DNA of 64,000 nt from Clavulina sp. PMI_390 (GCA_015039315.1 WIDE01000028.1:202676-266675), one strand, 5' to 3'. Shown: positions 33,262-44,992, counted from the stretch's first letter. Notes: generated from the letters alone by a model not told the origin. Translations and numbers: made by a program.

Positions 33262-35087
33262 TTATGATGAGGATTGAGCAGTAGAGGTGACATGCTCGTG
33301 GATTCGTTTTGCAACGGCTTCTCCGTCGATTCTAATCGCGGTGCCCTGGAATGCATCATCAATGTGATTCTCAGGCAGTTCCCGGTGCGAGAATGATTTG
33401 CTGTTCCACCAGCCGTAGTATGTGATTCCTAGCTGACGCACTGGGAGAGGTAAAAGATAAGATGATTAGGGGCGCGGCAAGAATGGGAGACTGATCAAGC
33501 GTAGGGGAACATACTAGGATATTCATAATCGAAGCTGAAGCCTTGGTCAGCGAAGAACTCCATCAGCACGGGGCTCCTGCTTGGATCCATCCAGAGCGCG
33601 TGTGTCAGCCCGTTTCCGTGCACGCCAAGCATGACCTACAATGGAAGAAAAGGCCGTCAGAATGAGGAGCATTATATAAAGGTATGGGCACGCACCGTAG
33701 TCCGGAGAGCAAGGTTCAATTGTTCTTGCAGTGTCAACTTATCCATCGAGACAATGTTGACCTCGTATCCATGTCGCCTCTCCAAGGATCGAAGAGCCTT
33801 CACAAGATTGTCATGATCGGCGGGAAGAAGAGTCCGTCTCCCCCAATCCTGTCGTGAGACGTAAGTGATCACGGTCTTGGAGCGCGCCGAGATGCTCTCT
33901 GGCGTCGTCGAGTCAGAGAGCAGTTCATCCTTGGCAAGGAATTGGACGAGAGCTCGGCGTACGGGACCCCAGAAGTTAGTCCCGCTACCGGGGAGCTCAA
34001 ATGCTGGTGCAACGTATTTGTAGAGCCTGTGCCACTGCGGACTAAGCTCAGCAGCAATACGATCACCAATAACCACACGATCGAGGATGAATGGTTTCCC
34101 CGTCATGTTGCGGTCGTTGAACGTGTCGCGGAACTCGAAAGCCATAGAGGGGAAGACGGCTCGCATGATGAATTCACTGAGGCCAGAGTAATCACGGAAG
34201 TCCGCCGCGTTGACGTGAGGGAACATGAAGCGACGAGGAGCGGTGAGAGGAGTGCCAGACTGTAATTTCCCTGATGCAGGAATATTGAGGTCCAGGGACG
34301 AATAAGTCCGCCATAGGCCGAAGAGGATCTCGCCGACAAAGTGATAGTAGTGGGACGCGACTAGAAGTGAAGTGGGCGGTGAGTAAAGGTTATAGCTTGG
34401 TATTGGCTGGTGTGACTCACATTGCGACGCATCATTGCAAAAGAAGGTAGTGCCTTGTATTCTACTTCCGTAAGGGCCGAAAAGTTCGCTTGCCCGTTTA
34501 GTTGACACGATCTGCATTTCGCGGGGAGTGGTGTCGCGACCGCGCCAGGTGGATGGTTCTGATTCCATTGGAACACCAGTAGAGAACATCTTGTCGAGGG
34601 GAGGGAACTTGCTGGTGTCATCCGAGACAATGAAGAGGGTGCCGTTCAGGAGAACAACATTTTCAAGAAGGGACCATCCTGCATGCAGAATAAACGATAA
34701 ATGGCTGAGCGGCGCAACACCGTCTACACTATACTCACCTCCTGAGATACCATGAACGGTAGTTTCTGGGACCCCGTGCTCCCATGAGCGCAAGGGAGCA
34801 ATTGCAGAGTCTTTGGGAGGTAAAGGGCGCGGTTGAGGCGGCAAGACCGGAGGGCCATAGATTTCCTCGTCCGTAATAGGGCTCGTTAGCCTGAGCGCTT
34901 GATTCTTCAACTTCGACGTAATGCGGGTTGAAGTGGAGGAGACTGATGATGAGCTGCTCCCGAGGAAGAGCCAGACGCAAAAGAAGAGGATGGCGAGGTA
35001 GACAGCGCCGCGCCGACTTCGGTTGAGAAATGGCTCTCCACCAGCGAAAACTCTCGAGCCAGGCACTTGCTTTTCCCGGAGAGCCAT
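33262..35087 (-). CDS. GT61-family glycosyltransferase, type II membrane protein
   Basis: Golgi or ER glycosyltransferase of the family that includes EGF-domain O-GlcNAc transferase and plant xylosyltransferases. A short basic N-terminus (about 28 aa) precedes one signal anchor (GAVYLAILFFCVWLFLG). A stem region follows (LPPQPRPLPPKD). The catalytic part has NVVLLNGTLFIVSDD, SHYYHFVGEILFGLWR (the HF/HxxGE region typical of GT61), RRFMFPHVNAADFRDY, FILDRVVIGDR, VITYVSRQDWGRRTLL and, in the last exons, VMLGVHGNGLTHALWM (the highly conserved G-x-H-G-x-x-L/NGLTH motif) and VLMEFF. It ends at 33262. Five or so introns. Start: first ATG, immediately before the anchor. Donor and acceptor sugars are unknown. 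Confidence 0.85.
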
Positions 35088-35471
35088 GCTTCAAGAAACA
35101 ATGCAAGAGAGCTCAGACCACGGAGCTCTTAAAGAAAGACTATGGAGCGGTGGGCGGGATTTGGAGCAGGCACGGCAAAGGATTGTGTGGGTCTGTTGGC
35201 GGTCGTTGATTTGGGGGAAAATCCAATCCTCGAGGCTCATCTCCAACGGCCCACGTAGGAAATTGGTTTCAGGATCTGCAACACCGCCAATCCGTTTGAG
35301 CGCGAAGACGAGAAAGGAAAGCCGAAAAGGAAGTAATAGAATCCATGTATTATTGTAGCGATGGTACTCTTAGACGAATGAGTAAACATGTACGATGATT
35401 GATATGCTTGAGGGTATGATGTAAGAATATGAAATGGGTTTGGATGCTCTGAGGTAAGAGAGCAAAGCAAT
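35088..35471. other. Intergenic region between the GT61 start and the RPB11 stop
   Basis: About 380 bp: promoter of the GT61 gene and 3' UTR of RPB11, both minus strand. No further feature is seen. Confidence 0.4.
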
Positions 35472-36052
35472 TTAGGATCCGAAGTCAAGGTAATCGCCGC
35501 CACCGCGTCCTCTTGAATCCCACCCCAATCCATCTCCCGCACCTGACCCATAAGCACCGTAGTTGACCGTTGCCGTAGATGCTCCAAACATCTGGTCCAT
35601 TCCCTTCATACTGAACTCAGTCTCAAACTTGCCTTGTAATTCAGCAATGGTCGCGATGAGCGTTTGGCAAGAGTCCTCGAGGGCTTTCTGCGGAGTGATG
35701 CTGCCATCCGTCTGCACCTTGAGAATAAAGTGAGGCTCCAAAGGATGAGGAACCTTGTAGCCGGCAAAGATTACAGCGTTGGATTTGAGGAGTTGGCTGG
35801 AAGGGCGCAGGGTGTGACATATTCGTGTTGAAGGATGATCAAGGAAACGTACGCGCGAATCATATTTGCCATGGTGTGGTCCTGCTTCACGATCTTAAAT
35901 GACGCAGCATTCGGGATTTTCGTATCCTCCTGAATCTCCAAACTTGATAGCCGTGGTGTTATCATGCTGGGAAGCGCGTCGGATGGCGAAGATCCTCACA
36001 GTTTCTCATCATCCCGGAGGACATAGAGCTCAAAGCGATTGGGCGCGTTCAT
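35472..36052 (-). CDS. RPB11: RNA polymerase II subunit RPB11
   Basis: Forms the alpha-like heterodimer with Rpb3 that nucleates Pol II assembly. Exon 1 starts at 36052 with MNAPNRFELYVLRDDEKL, a near-standard Rpb11 N-terminus. Exon 2 has LEIQEDTKIPNAASFKIVKQ and DHTMANMIRA (the alpha-motif HT-x-(G/A)N). A further exon carries LLKSNAVIFAGYKVPHPLEP and FILKVQTDGSITPQKAL. The C-terminal tail, rich in Gly/Ser/Asp (GDYLDFGS), is longer than in yeast and ends at 35472. Three short introns. Divergent from RPL28. Confidence 0.9.
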
Positions 36053-36798
36053 GGGTCCTATACAGATAAGTGAGCTGATTAGCTTGTGTGCAACTGACGA
36101 ACGTGCAGGTTGACGGAAATATCATTATTAATGACTCAATCGTCCTCAACGCCCTTGGGGCTCGGAGGATTGACAGATTATGATATGAAAGAGTTTGGGG
36201 TATAATCATTTGTGGTAGTTTGGCAGAAGGACTTACACAAACGAATAAACAACAAAAATGAGTAGAGACCGAGGCACTATCTGGAAGAATATGGAGGTCA
36301 GCTCAGGGTTACCGGGTAAGACACAGCAGGCCAAAGAGGGTTCAGTCGAATTGTTGGATCATAGTACACGCACGAAGCATGTAGCGTTCACAGACAATAA
36401 ATACAGCATCATGTATGATGCTCGAAAAGGATGAGATTGCTTACCTGAACTACGTGAGGAGGATGAACAGCCTGAGGTACCAAACTAGTGCAAACAAGTT
36501 CACGCGGTCACGTGTCCACTGACTTGCAAGTTCACCAAACCACCCCCACCAAGTCCGAAGTAAGTCGAAAGGTTCGTTTGAGATGCTGCCAGAAATCTAC
36601 AAAAATTCTGGGATGTGGATGCCATGTTTCTATCGATCTCTGAGCTAGGCTCGAATCCCTGCCCCAATCTGATCTCAGATTGGTGTATTCCGCTTTTCTC
36701 TTACCTCAACTCGCATCGACCAAACTAGGAGTTCTATTCTAACCTGAATCCCATCTTGCCTTGCTTTCTTTCTACTTCGACTTGCATCTGCATAGGCC
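36053..36798. promoter_or_regulatory. Divergent promoter region, RPB11 and RPL28
   Basis: About 750 bp between the two start codons. The interval is long for this genome and must contain both promoters and leaders, perhaps with a leader intron for the ribosomal gene. I see no strong TATA box. A tRNA-like T-loop at 36648-36667 was rejected. Confidence 0.45.
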
Positions 36799-37552
36799 AT
36801 GCCTACTCATCTCAGCAAAACCCGCAAGCACCGCGGTCACGTCTCGGCAGGGCACGGACGTATTGGCAAGCACCGCAAGCATCCCGGTGGTCGTGGTCTT
36901 GCTGGTGGTCAGCACCACCACCGGTGAGTATCTTTCATCGCTGAAATAGCGATCTTCTTCCATATATGGGCCATGTCGCTGACTTGACCTCGTTGCTCTC
37001 CAGAACCAACTTCGATAAGGTGCATATCCACCCATTCACATCCGACCGATTGATCATCGCAAACTCACCCTGATATAACTTTCCGTACTACAATGAATTC
37101 CCTCTATAGTACCATCCTGGTTACTTCGGTAAAGTTGGTATGCGCCGATTCCACTTGACCCGCCAAATGCTGTGGAAGCCCGTTATCAACTTGGACAAGC
37201 TGTGGTCCCTCGTTCCCGCCGAGGAGAAGAAGGGCCTCACTGCGACCTCCGAAGTCGTCCCTGTCATCGACACCCTTGCGCTTGGCTACGGCAAGGTGCT
37301 CGGCAAGGGCTTGTGCGTATCCCAAACGAGTTTCAATACCTGGGAGTTCGATCTGACCCATTATTTTGCCTCTTATCAGCCTCCCAAAACTCCCCCTGAT
37401 CGTCAAGGCACGATGGGTATCAGCACTAGCAGAGTACGTGCTCCTCGACTGTTGCAATGGCCCTGGATCGGTCCCTAATGTTGGCTTGTTTTCTCTCTCT
37501 TTATAGGAAGAAGATTAAGGAGGCTGGTGGCGTTGTCAAACTCGTCGCATAA
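36799..37552 (+). CDS. RPL28: 60S ribosomal protein L28 (uL15, formerly L27a)
   Basis: Large-subunit protein near the exit site. The start [20 protein letters not shown] is followed by [18 protein letters not shown], then HHHR. Further exons give [46 protein letters not shown] sequence, [17 protein letters not shown] and [11 protein letters not shown], ending at 37552. Length (about 148 aa) and motifs are those of the family. Residue 38 is Gln, the wild-type (cycloheximide-sensitive) state at the position altered in yeast cyh2 mutants. Four or five introns, including an early one after HHHR as is common in ribosomal protein genes. Confidence 0.95.
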
Positions 37553-38419
37553 TTTTGCTCGCTCGTGTATCCTATTGCCCTACTTTCTTCATGTTTTCTA
37601 CGCATGCCTTGCATATGATCATGCCGCAACCTCGCTAAACAATTGCTAAGAGGATCCACCTCCACGACTGAAGGGTCAGCGGCTAACTACTCATAAGTGA
37701 AAGAACCAATTGATTATCCTCGTCAACCGCTGGTCTCGTCCTTTTAAGATATCCTGCTAAAACCGATCTACAATTGACCAGCACCACGCCTTGAACCTCC
37801 CGTAGACTCCTTATGCGAATAAAGTAGCAACTAATAATAACTGTTTTGAAATACACGCAGCAAGTTTCTAGAGGAAGTCTTTAGAGCCATTCTGTTCTGG
37901 GGACGATTGAACTAGACATAGAATGAATGGGAGTGTCGTCAACTGCGCAGGCGGCCGTGACTCAAGGCATCGCCCCGAATGCCAGGCAGTGCTGTCTATT
38001 TATCTGGTCGACTGCGAGACTGTATGGGCACAGTCAGAGCATACTGACTGCACTCGTATAACGCTCGAGGTAGACGGAATCGGCGCCCCTCCTCAACTGA
38101 ATTACGGCCGCCGTGCGGACCCGTCGACACCGTGGGAAAATGTCAGTGCAACAGAGCACTTGTCATTCAGCTCGACATGAGACGGCGGCCAGCCTCGACG
38201 GAGTGCAGCCGTCCACGACGACGCAGCACTTGGAGTATACAGCCTGCGTGTGCTCTGCGCCACCATTTGACTTATCCCTAACACAGCAGGAGCGATCGTC
38301 ATGAGTATAAGTATGAGCTGCCACAGGTGCTCACCGTCCCCCTCAGCAAACGCACTACTGCAACCAACCACCCCTCTAGCAATCTTCACAACTACAACCT
38401 CTGATAGATCTTAAGCCCA
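37553..38419. other. Intergenic region with the promoter of the first NAD(P)-binding paralogue
   Basis: About 870 bp. The left part is the RPL28 3' UTR. From about 38100 it contains GC-rich blocks shared with the promoter of the second paralogue (listed separately) and a TATA-like element TATAA at 38306-38310, about 110 bp before the ATG. No gene is supported. Confidence 0.5.
38105..38190 (+). promoter_or_regulatory. Conserved promoter module, copy 1
   Basis: Two blocks shared with the downstream paralogue. Block 1, CGGCCGCCGTGCGG, is at 38105-38118 (copy 2 differs by one base). Block 2, 35 nt at 38156-38190, starts GCACTTGT, has CTCGACAT in the middle and ends CGGCGGCC; about 28 of 35 positions match copy 2. 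CGG/CCG-rich palindromic cores are typical of Zn2Cys6 binding sites, which is an inference. Confidence 0.6.
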
Positions 38420-39568
38420 ATGTCTCAACCTACTGTCCTCTACTTTGGTGCCTCCCGTGGAGTGGCCTTCGCAGCCTACTCTTACCTTGCAGCCCAACGT
38501 CCAGAACTGCATCACGTCCTGCTCTTGCGATCGCCCACGCGCTTCCAACAATCGGAGGAGTACAAGACCCTCCCCGCTGATGTCATCCAACGTTCAACGT
38601 ACTTCCAGGGTGATGCCCACAGTTCTGAGAACGTCCGTGAGGTCCTGCGATTGGCTAGCCCAGACCTAGTTGGGATTGTCTCGTCCATTGGTGAGCTGGT
38701 ATATTAGAGAAGGTCCTTACTTGCCTGCTAATCCCGATTCTCCACAGGCTTCACGCCTCCTGATTCTCTCAAAGCCACTTGGAGCCTCCTTGTTCACGGG
38801 CTTGACCCCGCTGACATTTGCTGCCGTGGTGAGTACCAGAACGCCGATCCTCAAGGCTCAGTCAAGTAACACGAGCCGGTTCGCTCCCCTCTGCCATAGC
38901 TCTCACGATTCTCATGACCGAATTGAGTCTCGTATACCCGGCCCTCACCACCAAGCCTAAATTCGTGCTTTGTAGCTCAATGGGAATGGGCAAGAAGGCG
39001 CACAAAGCGCTCGCACCTGGGTCAGTACCAACCTCATTCAAGCTCCGGACCCTAGCTTACATGTGCTCGTCCACCCAGGCTTGGTCCCATGTACACCCTT
39101 GCTCTCAAGGCGCCGCACGTCGACAAGATTGGTATGGAATACGTCATGGAACGCGCTACGCTCCCTGCGAACCCAGCCGTCCCTGAAGAAGCCTCCCTCC
39201 CACGCTTCACGCCCGATCGCTCCGAAGTGCTCCCCCACATCCTCTCTCGCGAAGCCCAGGATGCTCTTCCCGCTCCTTTCATTCCCGCCTCTGATATCTG
39301 CATCATCCGTCCCGCGCTTCTCAACGACGGTACTCCCAAGGGAATGTCCCGCTCCGTCCGAACACCCCATGACGGCCGCGAGAAGAACGCCAAGGATGAC
39401 AAGGGCTATCGCGTCTTCCAGGAGGGACTGGCAAAGCATGAGAGCAAGGGCAAGGGCCTGTATTCGATCTGCCGGAAGGATGCTGGTCACTTCATCGCTG
39501 AGATCCTGGGAGGCAAAAATGCCGACGCTCAGATGTGGTGGGGACGCCAGCCTGTGCTGGGGTATTAG
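38420..39568 (+). CDS. NAD(P)-binding Rossmann-fold protein, tandem paralogue 1
   Basis: Atypical short-chain/NmrA-like protein of unknown substrate. MSQPTVLYFGASRGVAFAAY supplies beta-1 and the G-A-S-R-G-V-A-F-A nucleotide-binding loop. LRSPTRFQQSEEYKTLP follows beta-2, and DAHSSENVREVLRLASPDLV with GIVSSIG gives the next beta-alpha pair. Later exons carry KPKFVLCSSMGMGKKAHKAL, VDKIGMEYVMERA, SDICIIRPALLNDG and the C-terminal YSICRKDAGHFIAEILGG, ending WWGRQPVLGY at 39568. Four exons. It is clearly homologous to the next gene along the whole length with the same intron positions, so the pair arose by tandem duplication. Confidence 0.8.
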
Positions 39569-40117
39569 TCACAGCGCGCCTTGATATGCTACTGGACTTA
39601 TTTACTGTATCTGGAGACTCGTGCTTGGACTCTTCGTGACTGCTATACCCACACAACTTCCTGTTTCATAATCCGCTTAGCTTCGGCCTTGCTTTGAATA
39701 TACCAATTATTTCTCATTCATCGCAAATTCTAGCTAGAATGTTGAGAGAGCACTTGGTTTTCGGAGGAGTGCAGCCCCTCGACCATGATATCCTTTGAAT
39801 GGATGTAAAAATGATCGGAATGCTCATAGTTGAAGTTTCTGAGCGACCGTTCAGAGCTAGGTCATGTTCCTATAAATAAATGGCGGCCGCCGTACGGCCC
39901 ATCCAAATCTCCTACTATAGCACTTGTAATCCTCCTCGACATAACGCGGCGGCCTGTACTAACGGATTACGCCCGTGCGCAATGACAAAGCTAGGAGAGG
40001 AAATGGCCTTGGCAGTAACTATAAATCCGACCCTCCACCCATCCTTCATGGCCGACTTGAGGATCATACAGCGAGAACAACACACCCGAACTCTTAAGGG
40101 TTTCAGGTTCTTCTCCG
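39569..40117. other. Intergenic region with the promoter of the second paralogue
   Basis: About 550 bp. It holds the 3' UTR of paralogue 1, a TATAAATAAA run at 39871-39880, the shared promoter module at 39884-39954 and a likely TATA box TATAAAT at 40020-40026, about 95 bp before the ATG. Confidence 0.5.
39884..39954 (+). promoter_or_regulatory. Conserved promoter module, copy 2
   Basis: Block 1, CGGCCGCCGTACGG, is at 39884-39897 and block 2 at 39920-39954 (GCACTTGT start, CTCGACAT middle, CGGCGGCC end). Order and orientation match copy 1; the gap between blocks is 22 bp here against 37 bp in copy 1. The surrounding sequence has diverged. Confidence 0.6.
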
Positions 40118-41262
40118 ATGAATCAACCCACTGTTCTTTATTTCGGTGCTTCTCGAGGAGTAGCCTTTGCAGCGTACTCGTCTCTCGCCGCTCAACGCCT
40201 AGACTTACACCATGTCCTCTTCCTCCGATCGCCCTCACGCTTCAGACAATCAGAAGAGTATAAAAGCCTCCCAGATGACGTGGTCCAGCGCTCAACATAC
40301 TTCCAGGGTGATGCTCATTCTGCTGAAGATGTTGGTAATGTATTGCGAATCGCAGGGCAGGCGATTGTAGGAATTGTCTCGTCCATTGGTAAGTGTTGGT
40401 AATACATTGGGGCCATACGTTTCTAACTCCAGGTGTAATCAGGCTCCAAACCACCAAGTTCTCTCATAGGTTTCATGAGCATCGTTGTTTACGGAATTGA
40501 CCCTCCTGACCTCTGCACCCGCGGTAAGTGCACATGGCATACCCGTGACTAAAAGAAAATTAATGGACAGCACCCCTCAGCCCTAGCAATCCTCCTCACC
40601 GAGCTCAGCCGCGTATACCCTACGCTCACCACCAAAACCAAATTCGTGCTTTGCAGCTCAATGGGAACAGGCGAGGTACCGCATAAAGCGCTTGCATTCG
40701 GGTGGGTGCTGGCTTATTATTACCCGTGGTCCCATCAATTAAACATTGCTTTCATTGCGCTCTCCCTTGCAGCCTCGGCCTGCTCTTCTCCTTGGCACTT
40801 CACGGCCCAAGTGCTGACAAGGTTGGGATGGGATACGTGATGGCTCGTTCAACACTGCCCCCAGATCTCAACGTGGCTGAGGAGTCCTCCTTACCTCGCT
40901 TTGGGCCTGGTGAATCCGAAGTGCTTCCTCAAGTTCTCTCTCGCGATGCCCAAGCAGCTCTACCACCCCCATTCCTCCTTGCCTCAGATGTTTGCATCAT
41001 ACGCTCTGCACTTCTCACCGATGGCCCGTCGTTAGGGATGTCGAAGACCGTTCGGACACCGCTTGATGGTGTCAAAAAGAACGCCAAAGGAGACAATGGT
41101 TATCGTGTCATCCAGGATGGGCTAGCGGATCACGAGAGCAAAGGCAAGAGCATGTACTCGATTAGTAGGAAGGATGCAGGTCATTTTGTAGCTGAGATTC
41201 TCGGTGGAAAAAATCGAGATGCTCAGTTGTGGTGGGGTCGCCAGCCAGTGTTAGCTTATTAG
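40118..41262 (+). CDS. NAD(P)-binding Rossmann-fold protein, tandem paralogue 2
   Basis: Start MNQPTVLYFGASRGVAFAAY, nearly identical to paralogue 1 in the nucleotide-binding region. Divergence increases in the middle: this copy has VVYGIDPPDLCTR where the other has LLVHGLDPADICCR, and SSMGTGEVPHKALAFG instead of SSMGMGKKAHKALAPG. The end is again KDAGHFVAEILGG and WWGRQPVLAY at 41262. Exon structure is the same. Both copies look intact, so they may have different substrates or expression. Function unknown. Confidence 0.8.
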
Positions 41263-41530
41263 CCATGATGTTTGTGTCTCAGGTTGTATTCGTGCTGAGC
41301 TATGGCTGAAACAACAAGTCTGCAAACCATTCGTCATCTGTCGTATATGATGTAGATAACTACTAGTTCATCTATGTCGATGATGCATTGTTATGCTGTT
41401 GGAGCCATTGTTGACCAGACAGGATGAACAATGTGTTGTCACTTGTTGTGGGCGCTTAGGACTTCCGTCCGTCGCGTCGCGTGTTGAGTGACAATTCCCA
41501 TCCAACCACCAAAAAGCACTGCGGATCAGG

Positions 41531-44500
41531 ATGACTGAGGTAAATTGATCCATTCTATGTTTTATCCTCGAGGACCACCTTTCAAAACGCGCAAATCCTT
41601 GTCTAGAGCGTAGTCTCCACATCACTGGACAGCAGTAGCTGGTTCGACGTCACAGCCGCTCAGCTTCTTTCAGGCGCAGCGGACGTCTCGTTTCCCTTCA
41701 CTCCCGAGGTTAATGACGCTATTCGGGCGCGTCGAGCAGCGCTGGATGGGACATTATTCTTTGACGAGCTGCTCATCCTGGCGGGCCTTGGAGAGGCAGC
41801 AGACAACTTTCCGCCAAGCTCGCCAGCAGATCTCGCCACCCTGGTCTCTGAGATCGACAAATGTGACGAATGGGAGCAGCTGCGCCGCGACTGCCTTTGT
41901 TACTACTTGTTGAAATTCTGGCCTGTGCCTGTGGAGGATGGGCAAGGCCGCGCTGCCCATTACAGAAGCGCTCGACTAATACCTCTGGGGTTCGCCATTC
42001 TTGCGGACGCTTACTTCCATCTAGACGAGGGTGACTCTGAGGTAAGTTATGGAAAGGTATTTATACCTACAGCACGGAAGCCAGATCCTAACCACCTTGA
42101 TTTGCCACTTTGAGAGCGCGGTTATGTGCCTCACAGACATGCGCGTACAGCCTGATTTCGTTCCCAAAATCATGCAATCACTCTCTCTTTCCGCTCTCCC
42201 GAGTCTTGTCCTTCGTTTCGTCCGCCTCGCAAAACCACCTCTCACGGACCAGGCCAGCCTAGAAATATACGTTGGAGCACTTTGCTCGGTGAACATCCCA
42301 GAAGCCATCGAGTATGCTCGAAAGTTTCCAGAATCAACTGATGAAACAGCGCAGCGCCCACGATTGACGGGGATGATTTTGAACTCGTGCTTGATGCGTG
42401 AGTTGTGGCCGTAATTCACTCTTAACAGAGGAGATGCTGACAATTCTATTATGGTATGCAGCTAAACCACGCCCTGATGCCCTCAACACCCTCCTATCAT
42501 TCCCTCTAACTGCATATGAGCAGGTCGTACTGAACACATACGCACTTAGACCACCCGCTGCTCTTCCTGAACCCTCCCTGGCGATTCTTCAAGATCTTAT
42601 CATTGTTCGTCTCATGCATCAAGGTCGATACAGCGACGCTATCACTCTTGATAAGCTCTTTGTCGCGGAATCAGCCCGCGCAGGCCGTGTTGGTCCAGGA
42701 GCCGGTGCCGTCAACAAGGCAGCCGAAGCCCGACGTGAGATGTTCCAGGAAGTCCTAGACGTCCTTCCCGCCATCCAACGCAAGCTTTTGGACGTCTCGT
42801 TAGATGAGCAGCCGGTTCAAACTACTACGGCCCCGCAATCTGCCCCGCCAGCTGATCTCACAATGTCATGGGAAGAACTTGGCCAGAGCACCTACACACT
42901 TGCATCCTCTGTACACTCTTTGCGTGGTACGCAGTCATCCCAGCCTCCTCCTATCCCTCGAACCCCCCTATCCGCTTCTGCATCTCTACGCAGAGCAGCA
43001 GACCCCAAGGTTGCTGTGTATCGTGCGTTTGCGCAGGCAAGACTTGCAACCCCCACTCTGGGCAGCTCCGTTGCTGGCGGTAGCTCTCGTGGGGCGATGC
43101 TGGAAGGCTCCCCTGCTCCCGGCCTCCGACAATCGTATCTCGCACAGTCTACCCTTGGTGAAAGTACCAGCGGAGCGCGTCCATCGTCGCCTTTCAACGC
43201 CACTTCCCCCTTCGCTTCGCGACCGAGATTGTCATATACCCCAGTACGCCAGCCTGTTGCACAGCCAAACTTTGGTGCTGCGGTTGCCAATCGTTCTTCT
43301 GTAAGGCGGCATCCCTTGCAAGAGTCCTTCTCATCATCTACTATGGACTTTGAAGGCTCCCCAGGCCCTAAAGCACCAGCCTTGAATGGCAATGGCTTCG
43401 CTCGCCCCAAAGCTGTCGATAAACCATCAGCAGTACCCTCTAGTGATTCATGGGGGGCGTCGCTCTTTGGTCCCAAACGAGGGACTAGTTCTACCGCAGC
43501 TCCTGCCGTAGAACGCGACATCGATGGAGCCCAGGCATTCAAACCCTCGAGAACACTCATGCACACCCCTGCTGTCCAGCACACTTATAAAGCAGCGCCG
43601 TCATCCATGGACGCACCCACTATTCCTTCTCTATCCACGCATCTTCAGTTTGGGCAGAGCACTCTCACCCCGACGAAAAAGCGTGGACACGATGAAATGC
43701 AGGATCTCTGGCAGGGAGATGGCTCGGATGAAAAGATGGAATTTGTGGTCTCGAGTGACGAAGAGGAAGCTCCGATCCGAACCACACGACCCCGTCACGG
43801 CTCCAATGACCCCGTTCCATATCGCAATGGCAATGGCAATGGCAATGGACATGCGTTATTCGCAGAGAAAGACGCCCCGATTGACTACGCAACGAACGAT
43901 ACCCCTCAAGAGACCTTGGCAGGGAATGACGATGATGACGATTTAGATATGGAGGACGAGGCGGAAGCAGCAGCCGAGCTTCTTGCCACAGAGACTGGAA
44001 GCGAGCTCCCAGGGGCATTCCCGCACGATGTCGACTTGGACGTAGACGCGAAGCCTCCTGAGAAGCAATCCACAAGGCGTCCGCCCCGGACCCGCCAGCG
44101 GGATATTGAACAGCATGTTGCGATGTCGACATGGGTTGCGGGTGATCACCATGAGCCAGAAATGCGGCAAGTCGAGTCAAGCAAACCCGTTTCTAGGTCA
44201 TCGAGGGCTCCTTCCTCATCCGCCAGCTCCGCTGCACCCCCTGCTATTCAAAAGGGAAAAGGGAAATCCGCCGCAGGGACTACCGCAGCTGCATCGAAAC
44301 CTCGAACCACGGCACGGTCTACTGGAAGTCGCCAGAGTCGCGCATCGAGTGTAGTTTCTGAGGCTGTGACCGAGGAAGACGATGATGGATCCAAGCCCTC
44401 TTTGCGCCGCTCATCTCGGCTCTCCGCTGCTCCTTCGTCATCAGACGCAGAGCCGCCCAAATCCAAAAAGCTACGAGCCTCGCAATCTCCCACACGCGAA

Positions 44501-44629
44501 GGTAGTGCTGATAGCACAAAGCGAAAAGGTCGAAGTCGAGGTGGATCCTCTGGACCTAGCACAAGCGGAGGCGCCACTTCCTCGCGACTCCGCCGAGGGG
44601 CCCCAACGTTGCCTAGTCTAAAGGAATAG
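41531..44629 (+). CDS. ELYS-domain nucleoporin-like protein
   Basis: Homologue of ELYS/MEL-28 (fungal Ely5), a nuclear-pore component that docks on the Y-complex. A 9-nt first coding exon (ATGACTGAG, 41531-41539) joins across a 68-bp intron to SVVSTSLDSSSWFDV. The ELYS helical domain spans about residues 20-330: DELLILAGLGEAADNF, DEWEQLRRDCLCYYLLKFW, RSARLIPLGFAILADAYF, SLEIYVGALCSVNIPEAIEY, FPLTAYEQVVLNTYAL, LIIVRLMHQGRYSDAITLDK. The remaining 600 residues are disordered, with Ser/Pro-rich sequence, an NGNGNGNG tract encoded by GGCAAT repeats, an acidic DDDDDLDMEDEAE block and a basic, AT-hook-like C-terminus (KRKGRSRGG). This long tail resembles metazoan ELYS more than the short Ely5 of fission yeast. 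Confidence 0.8.
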
Positions 44630-44992
44630 TCCTTGTTTGTTTGAGTCAGATCTTTTTGTTTCGTGTATCGGTACTCCTACAAATTGATGCGATTCGTCGC
44701 TATGCACGTCGATCCTCATTGACATGTCCAAGCACGGGTAAATCCACAGGGAATATCAGGAGCACTAACCCAATCCATGGCTGAATAAGTTGAATTATCT
44801 GATTATTGTAGAATGCCCAATAATATTGTCTATGCACATCTATGATTCGTAAACACCATACGTTTCCTCGCGTCAACCAATCGTAAATCAACGTTATCCT
44901 AAGCCAGCCAAGCGGGGTGTGGTACAATTTCCCGGCCCGGGGGGATTCATCCTGCAGAGAAGGTGAAACAAAACAGAGGTCGTTGTTGTGTG
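44630..44992. other. Convergent intergenic region
   Basis: About 360 bp between the stops of the ELYS gene and the MFS gene; 3' UTRs only as far as can be seen. Confidence 0.4.

Noticed and set aside
36595..36667. Possible tRNA with a T-loop-like CTCGAATCC at 36648-36660
   Set aside because: No pairing acceptor stem, D-arm or anticodon arm could be drawn around it; most likely chance in the RPL28 upstream region.
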